Positions 24,184 to 32,175 of a stretch of DNA of 64,000 bases are shown piece after piece. The stretch spans positions 1 through 64,000 of the forward strand of contig CAZFLE010000012.1 in the NCBI GenBank assembly GCA_964519895.1. Direction: 5' to 3'. The stretch comes from CAYFPX01 sp964519895 (GTDB taxonomy: Bacteria > Myxococcota_A > UBA796 > CAJQPC01). Within the stretch, counting starts at the first letter, position 1; each line of letters opens with the position of its first letter. Made by a program: the position numbers and the translations under genes. The notes under the pieces were generated by a model that was given only the letters and a program-made list of their open reading frames with translations, was not told the origin of the DNA and did no database searches.

Positions 24184-24531
24184 TCAGGGAAGCCCGCAGG
24201 CGAGCCACTCGGCCAGAGCTTCCAGGTCCTCGGCCTCGGGGTCCCCCACCGGCGGCATGTTGCCAAGGTCCAGCGCCCGAGCAGCCACCCGATCCGCCCA
24301 GGTGCGCGCGTCCTCGTGGGTGTCCAGATCGACCCCCAGGGGGGCGCCTTGGCGCTCGGACTCCGGGAGCGCCACACCGTGGCAGGGCACACACCACGTG
24401 CTCAGGAAGGGCGCACCGGTGTTCTCCCACGTGCGCAGCGAGCCGTCGGGGCAGGCCCCCGTGTCCGCCGTGTCCGCCGAGTCGGGGCCGTCTCCCTGGC
24501 AGGCGACCAGGAAGCACAAGAGCCAGGGCAC
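24184..24531 (-). CDS. Small c-type cytochrome-like lipoprotein
   Basis: A 115-residue secreted protein with a leader ending in LVAC (Cys11), an Asp/Thr linker, and one haem-binding motif CVPCH (47-51). NMPPVG near residue 92 probably supplies the methionine axial ligand. The GTG start at 24531 overlaps the stop region of the DUF1501 gene, so it is the last cistron of that operon. It may act as a periplasmic electron carrier or redox subunit for the module. Such single cytochrome c domains also occur with DUF1588/DUF1592-type proteins. Confidence 0.75.
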   Translation of the reverse strand: MPWLLCFLVACQGDGPDSADTADTGACPDGSLRTWENTGAPFLSTWCVPCHGVALPESERQGAPLGVDLDTHEDARTWADRVAARALDLGNMPPVGDPEAEDLEALAEWLACGLP

Positions 24532-24532
24532 C

Positions 24533-25843
24533 TCAGAACCCGCGGTAGGGGGTGGCGCCTGGCAGCCACTCGTCCGGGTCCACGTCGAGCCGCTCCATCA
24601 GGCCCGCGACCAGGCTGTCATACCCGATCAGCTGACCGTCGGGGTCCGGCTCGCCAGTCTCCAGGTCCACCGGCTGGGCGTCCATCCGGTCGTCGGTCGC
24701 CTGGACCGTGCGGGTCCCATCGACCCCGGCGCCCAGCACCATCGCGCTGGTGACCGGCCAGTGGTCCTTGCCGCCTTCGGTGTTGTAGAGGGGCGTGCGG
24801 CCCATCTCCGAGACCACGACCACCAGGGTGTCGTCCAGGAGCTCCGCCAGGCACAGCTCGTCCAACAGCGCGTCCATGCCGCCGAACAGCGCGTCGTAGA
24901 ACAGGTGCTGGTCTTCCAGTCGCCGGTGGGTGTCCCAGAGTAGGTTCAGGTCGGACAGGCACAGGGTGTGGCTCACGCCTTCGGTCAGCAGCTGGACCCC
25001 GGTGCGGGCCTGGGCGGCCAGGGAGCCCTGGTCCCCAAAGCTCAGGGTCTCGGACAGGGTCTCGGACCGGGCGGCCAGGGCCTCGGCCCGCCACAGGGCT
25101 TCTTGGTAGTCGTCCAGCCGGCGCAGGCTGATGGGGTCGACCCCCCGGCGCTCGGCGAAGCGCAGCCGGCGGGCCTGGAGCGCGTCCTGGACCGCTGTGG
25201 TGGCGCCCAAGTCCAGGCGGGAGCGCGGGTAGGGCAGCTGGCCGTCTGGGGCTTGGAGCTGGGACGGGTCCAGCAGCATGCCCAGCTGGCCACGGCGGCC
25301 GACGGTGCCCGCACAGCAGGCCAGGGGACCGGTCAAGCCGACCCCCCCCAGGTCCATGTGCGGGATGGGCAGGCCCTCGGCCAGGGTCGTCGCGGTGATC
25401 ACGCCCAGGTCGGGACTCGCGGAGCTGCCGGTGCCGGTGAGGATGCGCGCCCGGCACTCCCGGTGCCCGATGGAGCGCACCTGGACGCCGTTCAGCACGG
25501 TGCAAGGCACGGCCAGCTCGGCGCCCGGGTCGACCCAGCGGTCGAAGAAGGCGGTCACCTGGGGTCGCTTGTGGGCATTGGCCACGATGCTCAGGTCGCC
25601 GTAGCTGATGCGGGTCTCGACGTCGTCGTCGGTCTCGGGCTCGGAGCCGTCGTCGGGGCCGGAGATCTGGTCCGGGCTGACGGAGAGCTTGTCGTCGAGC
25701 ACAAAGGTCGGGTCCCAGCCGCCCAGGGCCATGACGATGACTAGGTGCCGTCGGCCGGTGCCAGGCCCGGCCACCAGGGGCAGCGACAGGCCCGCAGCCG
25801 AAGCCGCGAGGGACGAAGCGAGGAGCTGGCGGCGGGACCACAT
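24533..25843 (-). CDS. DUF1501-type exported protein
   Basis: The 436-residue product begins MWSRRQLLASSLAASAAGLSL, a twin-arginine-like leader with a single RR. The body has features of the DUF1501/sulfatase-like fold: VIVMALGGWDPTF at the start and VVVVSEMGRTPLYN followed by GKDHWP near the C-terminus, which are the usual metal-site segments of DUF1501. ATG 25843 overlaps the stop of the upstream gene (ATGA). DUF1501 proteins are commonly encoded next to DUF1588/DUF1800-type partners, as here. The biochemical activity is unknown. Confidence 0.8.
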   Translation of the reverse strand: MWSRRQLLASSLAASAAGLSLPLVAGPGTGRRHLVIVMALGGWDPTFVLDDKLSVSPDQISGPDDGSEPETDDDVETRISYGDLSIVANAHKRPQVTAFFDRWVDPGAELAVPCTVLNGVQVRSIGHRECRARILTGTGSSASPDLGVITATTLAEGLPIPHMDLGGVGLTGPLACCAGTVGRRGQLGMLLDPSQLQAPDGQLPYPRSRLDLGATTAVQDALQARRLRFAERRGVDPISLRRLDDYQEALWRAEALAARSETLSETLSFGDQGSLAAQARTGVQLLTEGVSHTLCLSDLNLLWDTHRRLEDQHLFYDALFGGMDALLDELCLAELLDDTLVVVVSEMGRTPLYNTEGGKDHWPVTSAMVLGAGVDGTRTVQATDDRMDAQPVDLETGEPDPDGQLIGYDSLVAGLMERLDVDPDEWLPGATPYRGF

Positions 25844-27639
25844 CAGTAGAAGACCATCCTGGCGTCCTGGAGGAGCACCGTCAGGACCAGCTCCCAGGCC
25901 AGGGCGGGATCCGCCGGCGTGCCCAGGGCGTCCTGGTAGAGGGCGAGCTCCTCGTCCACCACGTCGGAGCCCACGTCGACGCGCTCGCCCAGCACCCGCA
26001 GGTGCAGCTCGACCAGCTGGCGCCGGACCGACCCCTCGTCGGTGTCGGTCGGGTTCATCTCGCGCAGGAGCAGGCGGTCCGCGGGCTGGGAGCGGGCGAA
26101 GTCGTGGCGCACGACCTCTGCGGCGGCCTCGGCGGCCAGACGCCCCAGGGCGAGGGTCTGGATGGGAGTGGGGGTCAGGCTGGGACGCGCCTTGGTGTCG
26201 GCGTCCGTGCCCCCCAGCATCGGACGCAGGCCGTACCCGCCGCTGGTGACCATGTCCACGGTGCCCCAGCAGGTCTCTCCACAGTCCGCGGGGTCGGGCT
26301 CGGCCTGCCACACGAAGCCGGTGAGCTGGGCGAAGACCCGGGCGGCCTGTTCGGGCCGAAGGGTCTGCAGGCCGTAGACGAAGTCGTCTTCGCTCGCCGG
26401 CGTCCGGGTCAGGAAGGGCTCGCTGAGCACCACCTGGCGGGCCAGGGCCTTCAGGTCGTAGCCGCTGTCGATGAAGCCGGTCTGAAGCTCTGCGGCGATC
26501 TCGAAGGGCACGTCTCCGGCGGGGATCTGGCCCAGGTAGCCGGCCATGCGCTGGGCCGTGCACAGGCTGAAGCGGGGGTCGTCGGCGATGGCCCGGCCCA
26601 GGTCGTCGAGTCGGAGCTCTTCGCCGTGTTCGAGGCCGAAGTAGCCGGGCGGCCGCAGGCCGTTCAGGTCCCACCGCCGCTCGAAGCCGACCACGTAGTG
26701 GATCAGCGGGAAGCAGTCGCCCTCGGGGTCCAGGCCTTCGGCCAGGAGCGTGTCGCTGGGCATGCAGAAGGGCTCGCCGGTCTCGTCTTCGATCACCAGC
26801 TCGCCGTCGTCGTCGCGCTGGTAGGCGCGGTTCGCGATGTGGAACATGTCGGTGGGCCGGAAGCCCCACAGGTAGGCGGCCAGCGGGTCCAGGGACTGGT
26901 GGCAGCTCACACAGGCCGGATCCGACGACACCGCCTGGGCCACTTGGGCCAGGTCGGCCAGGTCCACGCTCCCGGAGATGGTCACGTCGCGGTCCAGGAA
27001 GTCCGTGCACAGCAGGGCCCGGGCCAGGTGGTTCGCTCGCCCTCGGTGGTTGTTGGAGCCGGCGGAGAGGTGCTGCAGCCACAGCCCCGACGACGCCAGC
27101 AGGCCGGCCGCAGGACGGTGATCCAGCCAGTCGGCGCGGCCCCAGACGTTGTGGGGCAGGTCTGCGGTGCGACGACTGACCTGGAGCGCCCGCTCCATCA
27201 GGCCGGTGGCCATGGTGTAGTCGGCGGTCAGGATCGACGTGAAGGGTTGGTCGGTCAGGACCACGTCCTCGATCAGGCGCAGCGGGGCCTCCCACAGGGT
27301 CCGGGCGATCTCGCCGCGGGTGTAGCCGTCGAGGGCGTCGATCGCCGGGAGCACCGGGTAGACACCGCGCAGCAACAGGGCCTCGGCGTACAGGTCCCGC
27401 ACCATGAGGCCGAACTCCGGCGACGCCAGGTAGTCGTCGACCAGCTCCTCGAGGGCGTCTGGGTCGTCCTGGACCCGGTCCAGTTCTTCGACTTCAGGAC
27501 GGACGCCCCGCAGGGCCATCGAGATGCGCAGGAGCTGGTCCGTGACCGGCAGCGGGTCGTGGAGCCCGGGACTCGGGCCGTCGGCCGGTGCGGGATCACA
27601 GGCCGACAGCGACACCAGCAGCGGGATCCAGGGGCTCAC
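25843..27639 (-). CDS. DUF1588/DUF1592-like exported lipoprotein
   Basis: The 598 residues start at GTG 27639 (overlapping the preceding stop by GTGA), with a leader ending LVSLSAC (Cys14). The long helical body contains ACVSCHQSLDPLAAYLWGF near residue 245, the CxxCH-plus-DP signature typical of DUF1588 regions in secreted proteins. The CxxCH could hold haem c. The partner DUF1501 gene is translationally coupled downstream. Family function is unknown; roles in surface polymer handling have been guessed for related proteins, but nothing in this sequence proves one. Confidence 0.72.
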   Translation of the reverse strand: MSPWIPLLVSLSACDPAPADGPSPGLHDPLPVTDQLLRISMALRGVRPEVEELDRVQDDPDALEELVDDYLASPEFGLMVRDLYAEALLLRGVYPVLPAIDALDGYTRGEIARTLWEAPLRLIEDVVLTDQPFTSILTADYTMATGLMERALQVSRRTADLPHNVWGRADWLDHRPAAGLLASSGLWLQHLSAGSNNHRGRANHLARALLCTDFLDRDVTISGSVDLADLAQVAQAVSSDPACVSCHQSLDPLAAYLWGFRPTDMFHIANRAYQRDDDGELVIEDETGEPFCMPSDTLLAEGLDPEGDCFPLIHYVVGFERRWDLNGLRPPGYFGLEHGEELRLDDLGRAIADDPRFSLCTAQRMAGYLGQIPAGDVPFEIAAELQTGFIDSGYDLKALARQVVLSEPFLTRTPASEDDFVYGLQTLRPEQAARVFAQLTGFVWQAEPDPADCGETCWGTVDMVTSGGYGLRPMLGGTDADTKARPSLTPTPIQTLALGRLAAEAAAEVVRHDFARSQPADRLLLREMNPTDTDEGSVRRQLVELHLRVLGERVDVGSDVVDEELALYQDALGTPADPALAWELVLTVLLQDARMVFY

Positions 27640-29390
27640 GGGGCCTCGAGGGCGGCGGTGATCGCCGCCGAGAAGCCGGCGGGATCGTCCTGGGTCGACA
27701 GGTAGCGGATCACGCCTTCGCGGTCGACGACGACGTTGAGCGGGTACTGTGGCACGGTGTCGCTGAGCTCGGTGTAGCGCGAGGGGCTCAAGCCCCGTTC
27801 GTCCAGGAGGATGGGCCAGTGCAGGCCGACCCGCTCGGCCAGAGCGTAGACGTCGTCGAAGGCGTCGCCGACGTCGATCATCCAGACCACCAGGTCCTCG
27901 TGGTCAGCGAAGGCGTCGAACACGCTCTGTCCCAGGTCCGGCACCGCCAGACGGGCGGCGGGTCACCACAGGTTGAAGTAGGCCAGCGCCACGACGGATC
28001 CACGCTGCTCGGCGAGATCCAGGGGGACCAGGGTGGCGTCGGGCCAGGTGAACCCGGGCAGGGTCAAGGCGTGGTGCTCCGTGCCCAGACCGGTCGTGCT
28101 GGTGCGGATCCGGAGGGTGCCAGCGGGCTCGTCGGGATCGTTGCTCGTCCAGCTCAGCTCGCCGTCCCGGGCCCCTTCCTGGCCCTCCAACACCAGGGTC
28201 TGGCTGGCCCCCGCTGCCAGCACCGTGCCGGTCGGGCTGGAGGTCCAGCCCAGGGTGTCCAGGGGCGCCAGGTCCACCACCAACGGCGCACGGCCGTGGT
28301 TCTCGAGCACGACTTCGACCTGGGCCGGGCCGTCGGCGGAGACCCAGACCTCGGTCGGCAGTGAGAGCTCTGGCGCGGCGACGCCGTCCCGCGCCGTGAG
28401 CGTCGAGACGTGGGACCAGTCGGCCACCACCAGCTGGTCGCCACCGGCCAGCACGGCGGTGGCCAGGGATGCGGCCGGCTCCAGGGCCGAGAGCACGGGG
28501 GTGCCCGTGTCCAGTGCGAGCAGCGCGACCTGGTCCCAGGCCGCGGCCCACAGGCGCTCGCCGGCCAGGGCCACGCCGTAGCTCGCGGCGGGCAGGGGGA
28601 CTGGGTCGTGGGTCCGGCTGGGGTCGTCCTGGTCGAGCACGACCACCCCCAGCCCGCCCAGGGCCACGGCCAGGCGCCCGTCGACCAGGTCCAGGTCGTG
28701 GGCGACGGCGCCCAGCGCGGTCTCTGCGGCGGGGGTGGGCGCCTGGTCGGCGGCCCAGTCCAGCCAGGTGAGGGCGCGGCCCGTGGCGACGACCAGGGTG
28801 CCGCTGTCGACAGCCAGCACGCCTGGCTCGGTCAGGTCGAGAGACCACAGGCGCTCGCCGGTGCTGCTGTCCAGGCCCAGGATGCGGTCCTCTTGGGGCA
28901 GGGACAGCACGACCACGCCGTCTGCGACCGCCACGTCGCGGGGCCGGGTCTCCCAGCCCTCCCAGGCCTCGGCCAGCCACGGGGCGCCGAGATCGGAGAG
29001 GTCGATCACCGCGAGCTCAGCGGTCGACGTCACGCCCCAGGCCCGGTCTCCTGCGACGGCCACGCGGCTGAGGCTCGTGGCGTCATAGGTCGCTGCCACC
29101 AGCCCGCCTCCGTCTCGCCGGGTCACGGCGAAGCCCCGCCGGGCGACCACCAGGGCGTGTTCGCTGTCGATCGCCGCAAGGTGCGTGGCTTCGTGCACCC
29201 CGTCGGTGAGGGCGTGGATCGACGCCAACACGATCGGATCGGCCACGGGACCGTTGTCCGGGCGCGCCAGGGGTGCCAGGCGCCTGTCGTCGTCGACGAC
29301 AGGCGGTGTGGCGACCGAGTCGGCCGGCCCACAGGCGCACAGGAGCGCTGCCCCGCTGAGTGCCCCCCAAGTCGCTGCCCGTCCGCTCAC
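27636..29390 (-). CDS. Beta-propeller/thioredoxin-fold lipoprotein with in-frame TGA at the redox site (candidate selenoprotein)
   Basis: GTG 29390 (GGGAG upstream) opens a 475-residue frame: leader ending LLCAC, a propeller of LVIVD-like blades (IDLSDLGAPWLAEAW), an immunoglobulin-like domain, then the start of a TlpA-type thioredoxin fold (VVALAYFNLW). A TGA (27963-27965) follows. The same frame then continues for 108 codons with PAARLAVPDLGQ, WMIDVGDAFDD, the cis-Pro loop VPQYPLNVVVDREG and a C-terminal helix, that is, the rest of the fold. Read through, the site is W-U-P-A-A where homologues have W-C-x-x-C. It could be selenocysteine or a nonsense mutation. Translation then couples to the DUF1588-like gene. 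Confidence 0.7.
27927..27950 (-). promoter_or_regulatory. Weak candidate bacterial SECIS hairpin after the in-frame TGA
   Basis: Counting from the TGA, bases 13-36 can form CUG / CAG and CC / GG pairs around the apical loop GGACCU, which starts 24 bases after the stop and opens with GG. Loop distance and leading G fit the loose bacterial SECIS rules, but the stem is short and has internal loops. A second hairpin (CCGCC / GGCGG) lies even closer to the TGA. Confidence 0.25.
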
Positions 29391-29525
29391 GCGAGTCTCC
29401 CGCTCGGCGTGCACCATTGCACGGCCCGTGCCGGGTCCACGGGTCGGCCTGAGCGCCCGCCGGGCCGCGGCGTCAGGGGTTGGAGCCGTCCTGGAGGGAC
29501 GCCGGGGTGTTCCCGGGCGACGGAT

Positions 29526-31259
29526 TCAGGGACAGGGGGTCGAGACGTCCAGCCAGGTCGCGCCTTCGGCGATCAGCTGGGCGAGCTCGGTCTCGAGGTC
29601 CAGCTGGGCCGTGGCCCAGGCCGCGTCTCCGTAGAGGTCCAGGGTCTCCAGCGGGTCGCCGACCACGTCGTAGAGCTGCTTGCCGATGCAGGTGTCCCCG
29701 GGCAGATCCGCGTTGGGCAGGATCCGGATCAGGAGCTTCATGCCCGCGACGTCGCGCAGCGCGGCCCAGCCGTAGATCTCGCCGTCGTCGACCTCGAAGG
29801 TCTCGGCGTACAGCGCCCGGTCCACCGGTGCGGAGTCGGGATCGGCCAGGGCGTCAGCGAAGCTCGAAGAGTCCTGGCCCTCGGTGGACTCGATGCCGGC
29901 CAGCTGCAGGAAGGTGGCGAAGAGGTCCGTGGTGTGGATCGGCCGGCCGTCGGTGCGCCCGGGGTCGGTGACGCGGCTGGCGGCGTGGGCGGGCACGCCC
30001 CGCTCCTGTTCCCGCCAGGCGCCGCCGTCGGCCACCACGAACGGCACCCGCAGGCCGGACTCATAGGTCGACGCCTTGCCTCGGCCCGAGGTGTCGAAGG
30101 GGTGCTCGGCTGCAAAGGTGGGGGTGCCGTTGTCCCCGGCCACCACGATGACCGTGCCGTCCAGCTCGCCCACGTTGTCCAGGCCGTCCAGGAGCTCGCC
30201 CAGCCAGGTGTCCATGCACTCGGTCATGGACTGGTACTGGGCCAGGTCGCCCGAGAGATCGGCGCCGCTGTAGTCCGAGGTCGTGCAGCCGTGCACCGTG
30301 TGGTCCTCGTGAGGGGTGTGGGCGGCCTGGAAGTTGACGCTGGCGAACCAGGGGCCTTCGTGGGCGACTTCGCCGACCCAGCTGAGGGTCTGGTTGACGA
30401 CCTCCTCGGTGGCCAGGGTCTCCTCGAGCCAGCCAAAGGTCTCCTGTTGCAGGCCGTGCTTGCTCTTCTTGGCGTCGCCCACGTCGGCGTAGAGCTGGAT
30501 CCACTCGGTGTAGGAGCCCTGGCACGAGCCCATGCCCACGCTGATGCAGACGCCGGACTCCAGGCCCCCTGCGAAACGGTGGAAGCCGTGGAGCAGGGGG
30601 TTGAGCGTGTGTTCCCAGGAGCCGGGTGCGTCGGCGGTGTGAGCCACCGCTTCGTTGGCGAAGTCCACGGTCCTGGCCGGATCCGACGGGGCCCCAGAGG
30701 TGCCCAGGTGCCACTTGCCAAAGGCGCCCGTCTTGTAGACCGTGCCCAGCTGCTCGGCCAGGGTGGGGCGGTCGGCGTCGAGCTCGGGGGCGGGCGGGAT
30801 CGGGGCCCCGACGCCCGTGCGGAAGCCGTACTCGCCGCTGTGCAGGGCGGCGCGGGTCGGGCTGCAGACCGGGTTGGCCCAGGCGTGGGTGAAGCGCACG
30901 CCGGACGATCCGATGCTGTCGATGATGGGGGTGGCGGGCAGGTGGGTCGGGGCGTAGCCCGCTGCCGCGAAGTCCCCGGCGTAGCCGCTGACCTTGTCCG
31001 CGCCGACGTCGTCGAGCAGCACGAGGAGCAGGTTGGGGGGATCCGCTTGCTGTGGCCGCGTGTCCGGGGCCGTGTCCTGGGGCGGCGCGGTGTCGGTGGC
31101 CGTGTCGGACGGCGGCGTGGAGTCCCCTGGGTCTGTGTCGGTCACGGTGGGGGTGTCGACCACCCCGGAGTCGGTGTTGGGCGTCGGGTCCGGATCCACC
31201 GGGTCGACGCCGGTGCAGCCGGCGGCCGCCAGGGCCAGGGCGAGGAGGGACGGGGACAT
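29526..31259 (-). CDS. Arylsulfatase-type lipoprotein
   Basis: A secreted type I sulfatase of 577 residues. The leader ends in AAGC (Cys15) and is followed by an Asp/Thr/Pro-rich linker to about 72. The sulfatase domain opens LLLVLLDDVGADKVSGYAG. The formylglycine site is intact (VCSPTRAAL, Cys132), so it needs an FGE or anaerobic maturase encoded elsewhere. Metal residues (VVAGDNGTPTFAAEHP) are present. It should hydrolyse sulfate esters at the cell surface or outside. It stands between the MBL-fold gene (52 bases upstream) and the interrupted propeller gene, all on one strand. Confidence 0.9.
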   Translation of the reverse strand: MSPSLLALALAAAGCTGVDPVDPDPTPNTDSGVVDTPTVTDTDPGDSTPPSDTATDTAPPQDTAPDTRPQQADPPNLLLVLLDDVGADKVSGYAGDFAAAGYAPTHLPATPIIDSIGSSGVRFTHAWANPVCSPTRAALHSGEYGFRTGVGAPIPPAPELDADRPTLAEQLGTVYKTGAFGKWHLGTSGAPSDPARTVDFANEAVAHTADAPGSWEHTLNPLLHGFHRFAGGLESGVCISVGMGSCQGSYTEWIQLYADVGDAKKSKHGLQQETFGWLEETLATEEVVNQTLSWVGEVAHEGPWFASVNFQAAHTPHEDHTVHGCTTSDYSGADLSGDLAQYQSMTECMDTWLGELLDGLDNVGELDGTVIVVAGDNGTPTFAAEHPFDTSGRGKASTYESGLRVPFVVADGGAWREQERGVPAHAASRVTDPGRTDGRPIHTTDLFATFLQLAGIESTEGQDSSSFADALADPDSAPVDRALYAETFEVDDGEIYGWAALRDVAGMKLLIRILPNADLPGDTCIGKQLYDVVGDPLETLDLYGDAAWATAQLDLETELAQLIAEGATWLDVSTPCP

Positions 31260-31311
31260 GTCAAGGCATTGTCACCGGTCGGGTGTGACTTGGCCAGCGA
31301 GGAATCGAGGA

Positions 31312-32175
31312 TCAGAGGGCGACCCGGGCGCCTTCGCAGGCGACGCGGCAGCCTGCGGCCTCGATCCGGCGGGACGCATCCGAGTCTGGCCACAGAGCCG
31401 GATTGGAGTGGTTCAGGTGCACGAAGCGGACCTTGGATCGCACGGCCTGTGGCAGGTGGGACAGGCGGGACAAGGTGTCGGCGATGCGGGGATGACGGAT
31501 CGCGGACAGGTCCCGCTGGGGCAGCTCACTGTCGTCGAAGAAGGTGCCGTCCAGCCAGGCCACGTCGACGTCCTGGAGCACCTGGTCCAGGGACAGGTGC
31601 CAGGGGTCCCAGTCGTCGATGTCCGGGAGCCAGAGCACCCTGTGGCGGGGTCCGGTGACGCGAAATGCGACCGTCTCGGAGTACTCGTCCCGGTGGGGAA
31701 CCAGGACCGGGGTGACGCTCAGGTCTGGCGCAAGCTGGACCGGCTCGCCGGCGGCCAGGTCGCGGAGCACGATGTTGCCCTGGCGCACCAGCTGCTCCCA
31801 CGGCGCCGAGTCCTCGAGCAGGGCCCGCATCCGAGGCATGGCCCACACGGGGACCCGGCGCAGGTGGGCGGCCTCCTGGCCCAGGTGGATCAGCCCGGTG
31901 TAGTGGCCCATGTGGGCGTGGGTCAGGAGCACCCCGTCCAGGCCGGCGTCGGTGCGGGCGGGGTCTACGTCGGCCAGACAGGCCAGCTGGGCCGGCAGGG
32001 CCGGGGTGGCGTCGATGAGCCAGCGCTCGCCCGTGGCGCCTGAGACCAGGCCCAGGGCACAGGGCAGATGGGCCAGGCCGGGCGCCGCGCGGGCCCGCTC
32101 GCAGCAGGGGCGCCGGCACCCAGCCTGGGGGTGGCCGGCGTCCTGGGCGACGCCGAGCACGACGGCCACGCTCAC
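31312..32175 (-). CDS. PqqB-like metallo-beta-lactamase-fold protein
   Basis: The 287 residues start at GTG 32175, overlapping the large GHKL gene by GTGA. The start VAVVLGVAQDAGHPQAGC and a paired-cysteine segment (CRRPCC) match the PqqB subgroup of metallo-beta-lactamase proteins. The metal motif is HAHMGHYTG, with further His residues in VPHRDEY and HLNHSNPALW. No other pqq genes are present, so a role in PQQ formation is unlikely and it is better called a PqqB-like hydrolase or oxygenase. It is last of a six-gene overlapping operon. Confidence 0.82.
   Translation of the reverse strand: MSVAVVLGVAQDAGHPQAGCRRPCCERARAAPGLAHLPCALGLVSGATGERWLIDATPALPAQLACLADVDPARTDAGLDGVLLTHAHMGHYTGLIHLGQEAAHLRRVPVWAMPRMRALLEDSAPWEQLVRQGNIVLRDLAAGEPVQLAPDLSVTPVLVPHRDEYSETVAFRVTGPRHRVLWLPDIDDWDPWHLSLDQVLQDVDVAWLDGTFFDDSELPQRDLSAIRHPRIADTLSRLSHLPQAVRSKVRFVHLNHSNPALWPDSDASRRIEAAGCRVACEGARVAL

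Noticed and set aside
27636..27944. A separate 102-residue gene from GTG 27944
   Set aside because: It has no Shine-Dalgarno sequence and no complete domain; its sequence is the second half of the thioredoxin fold begun before the TGA, in the same frame.
29391..29525. Gap between sulfatase and interrupted lipoprotein
   Set aside because: Checked for small genes and terminators; only unstructured GC-rich sequence seen.
28410..31658. 1082-codon plus-strand frame
   Set aside because: It lies antisense to the propeller lipoprotein and the sulfatase, both with clear motifs; long antisense frames are common at this GC.
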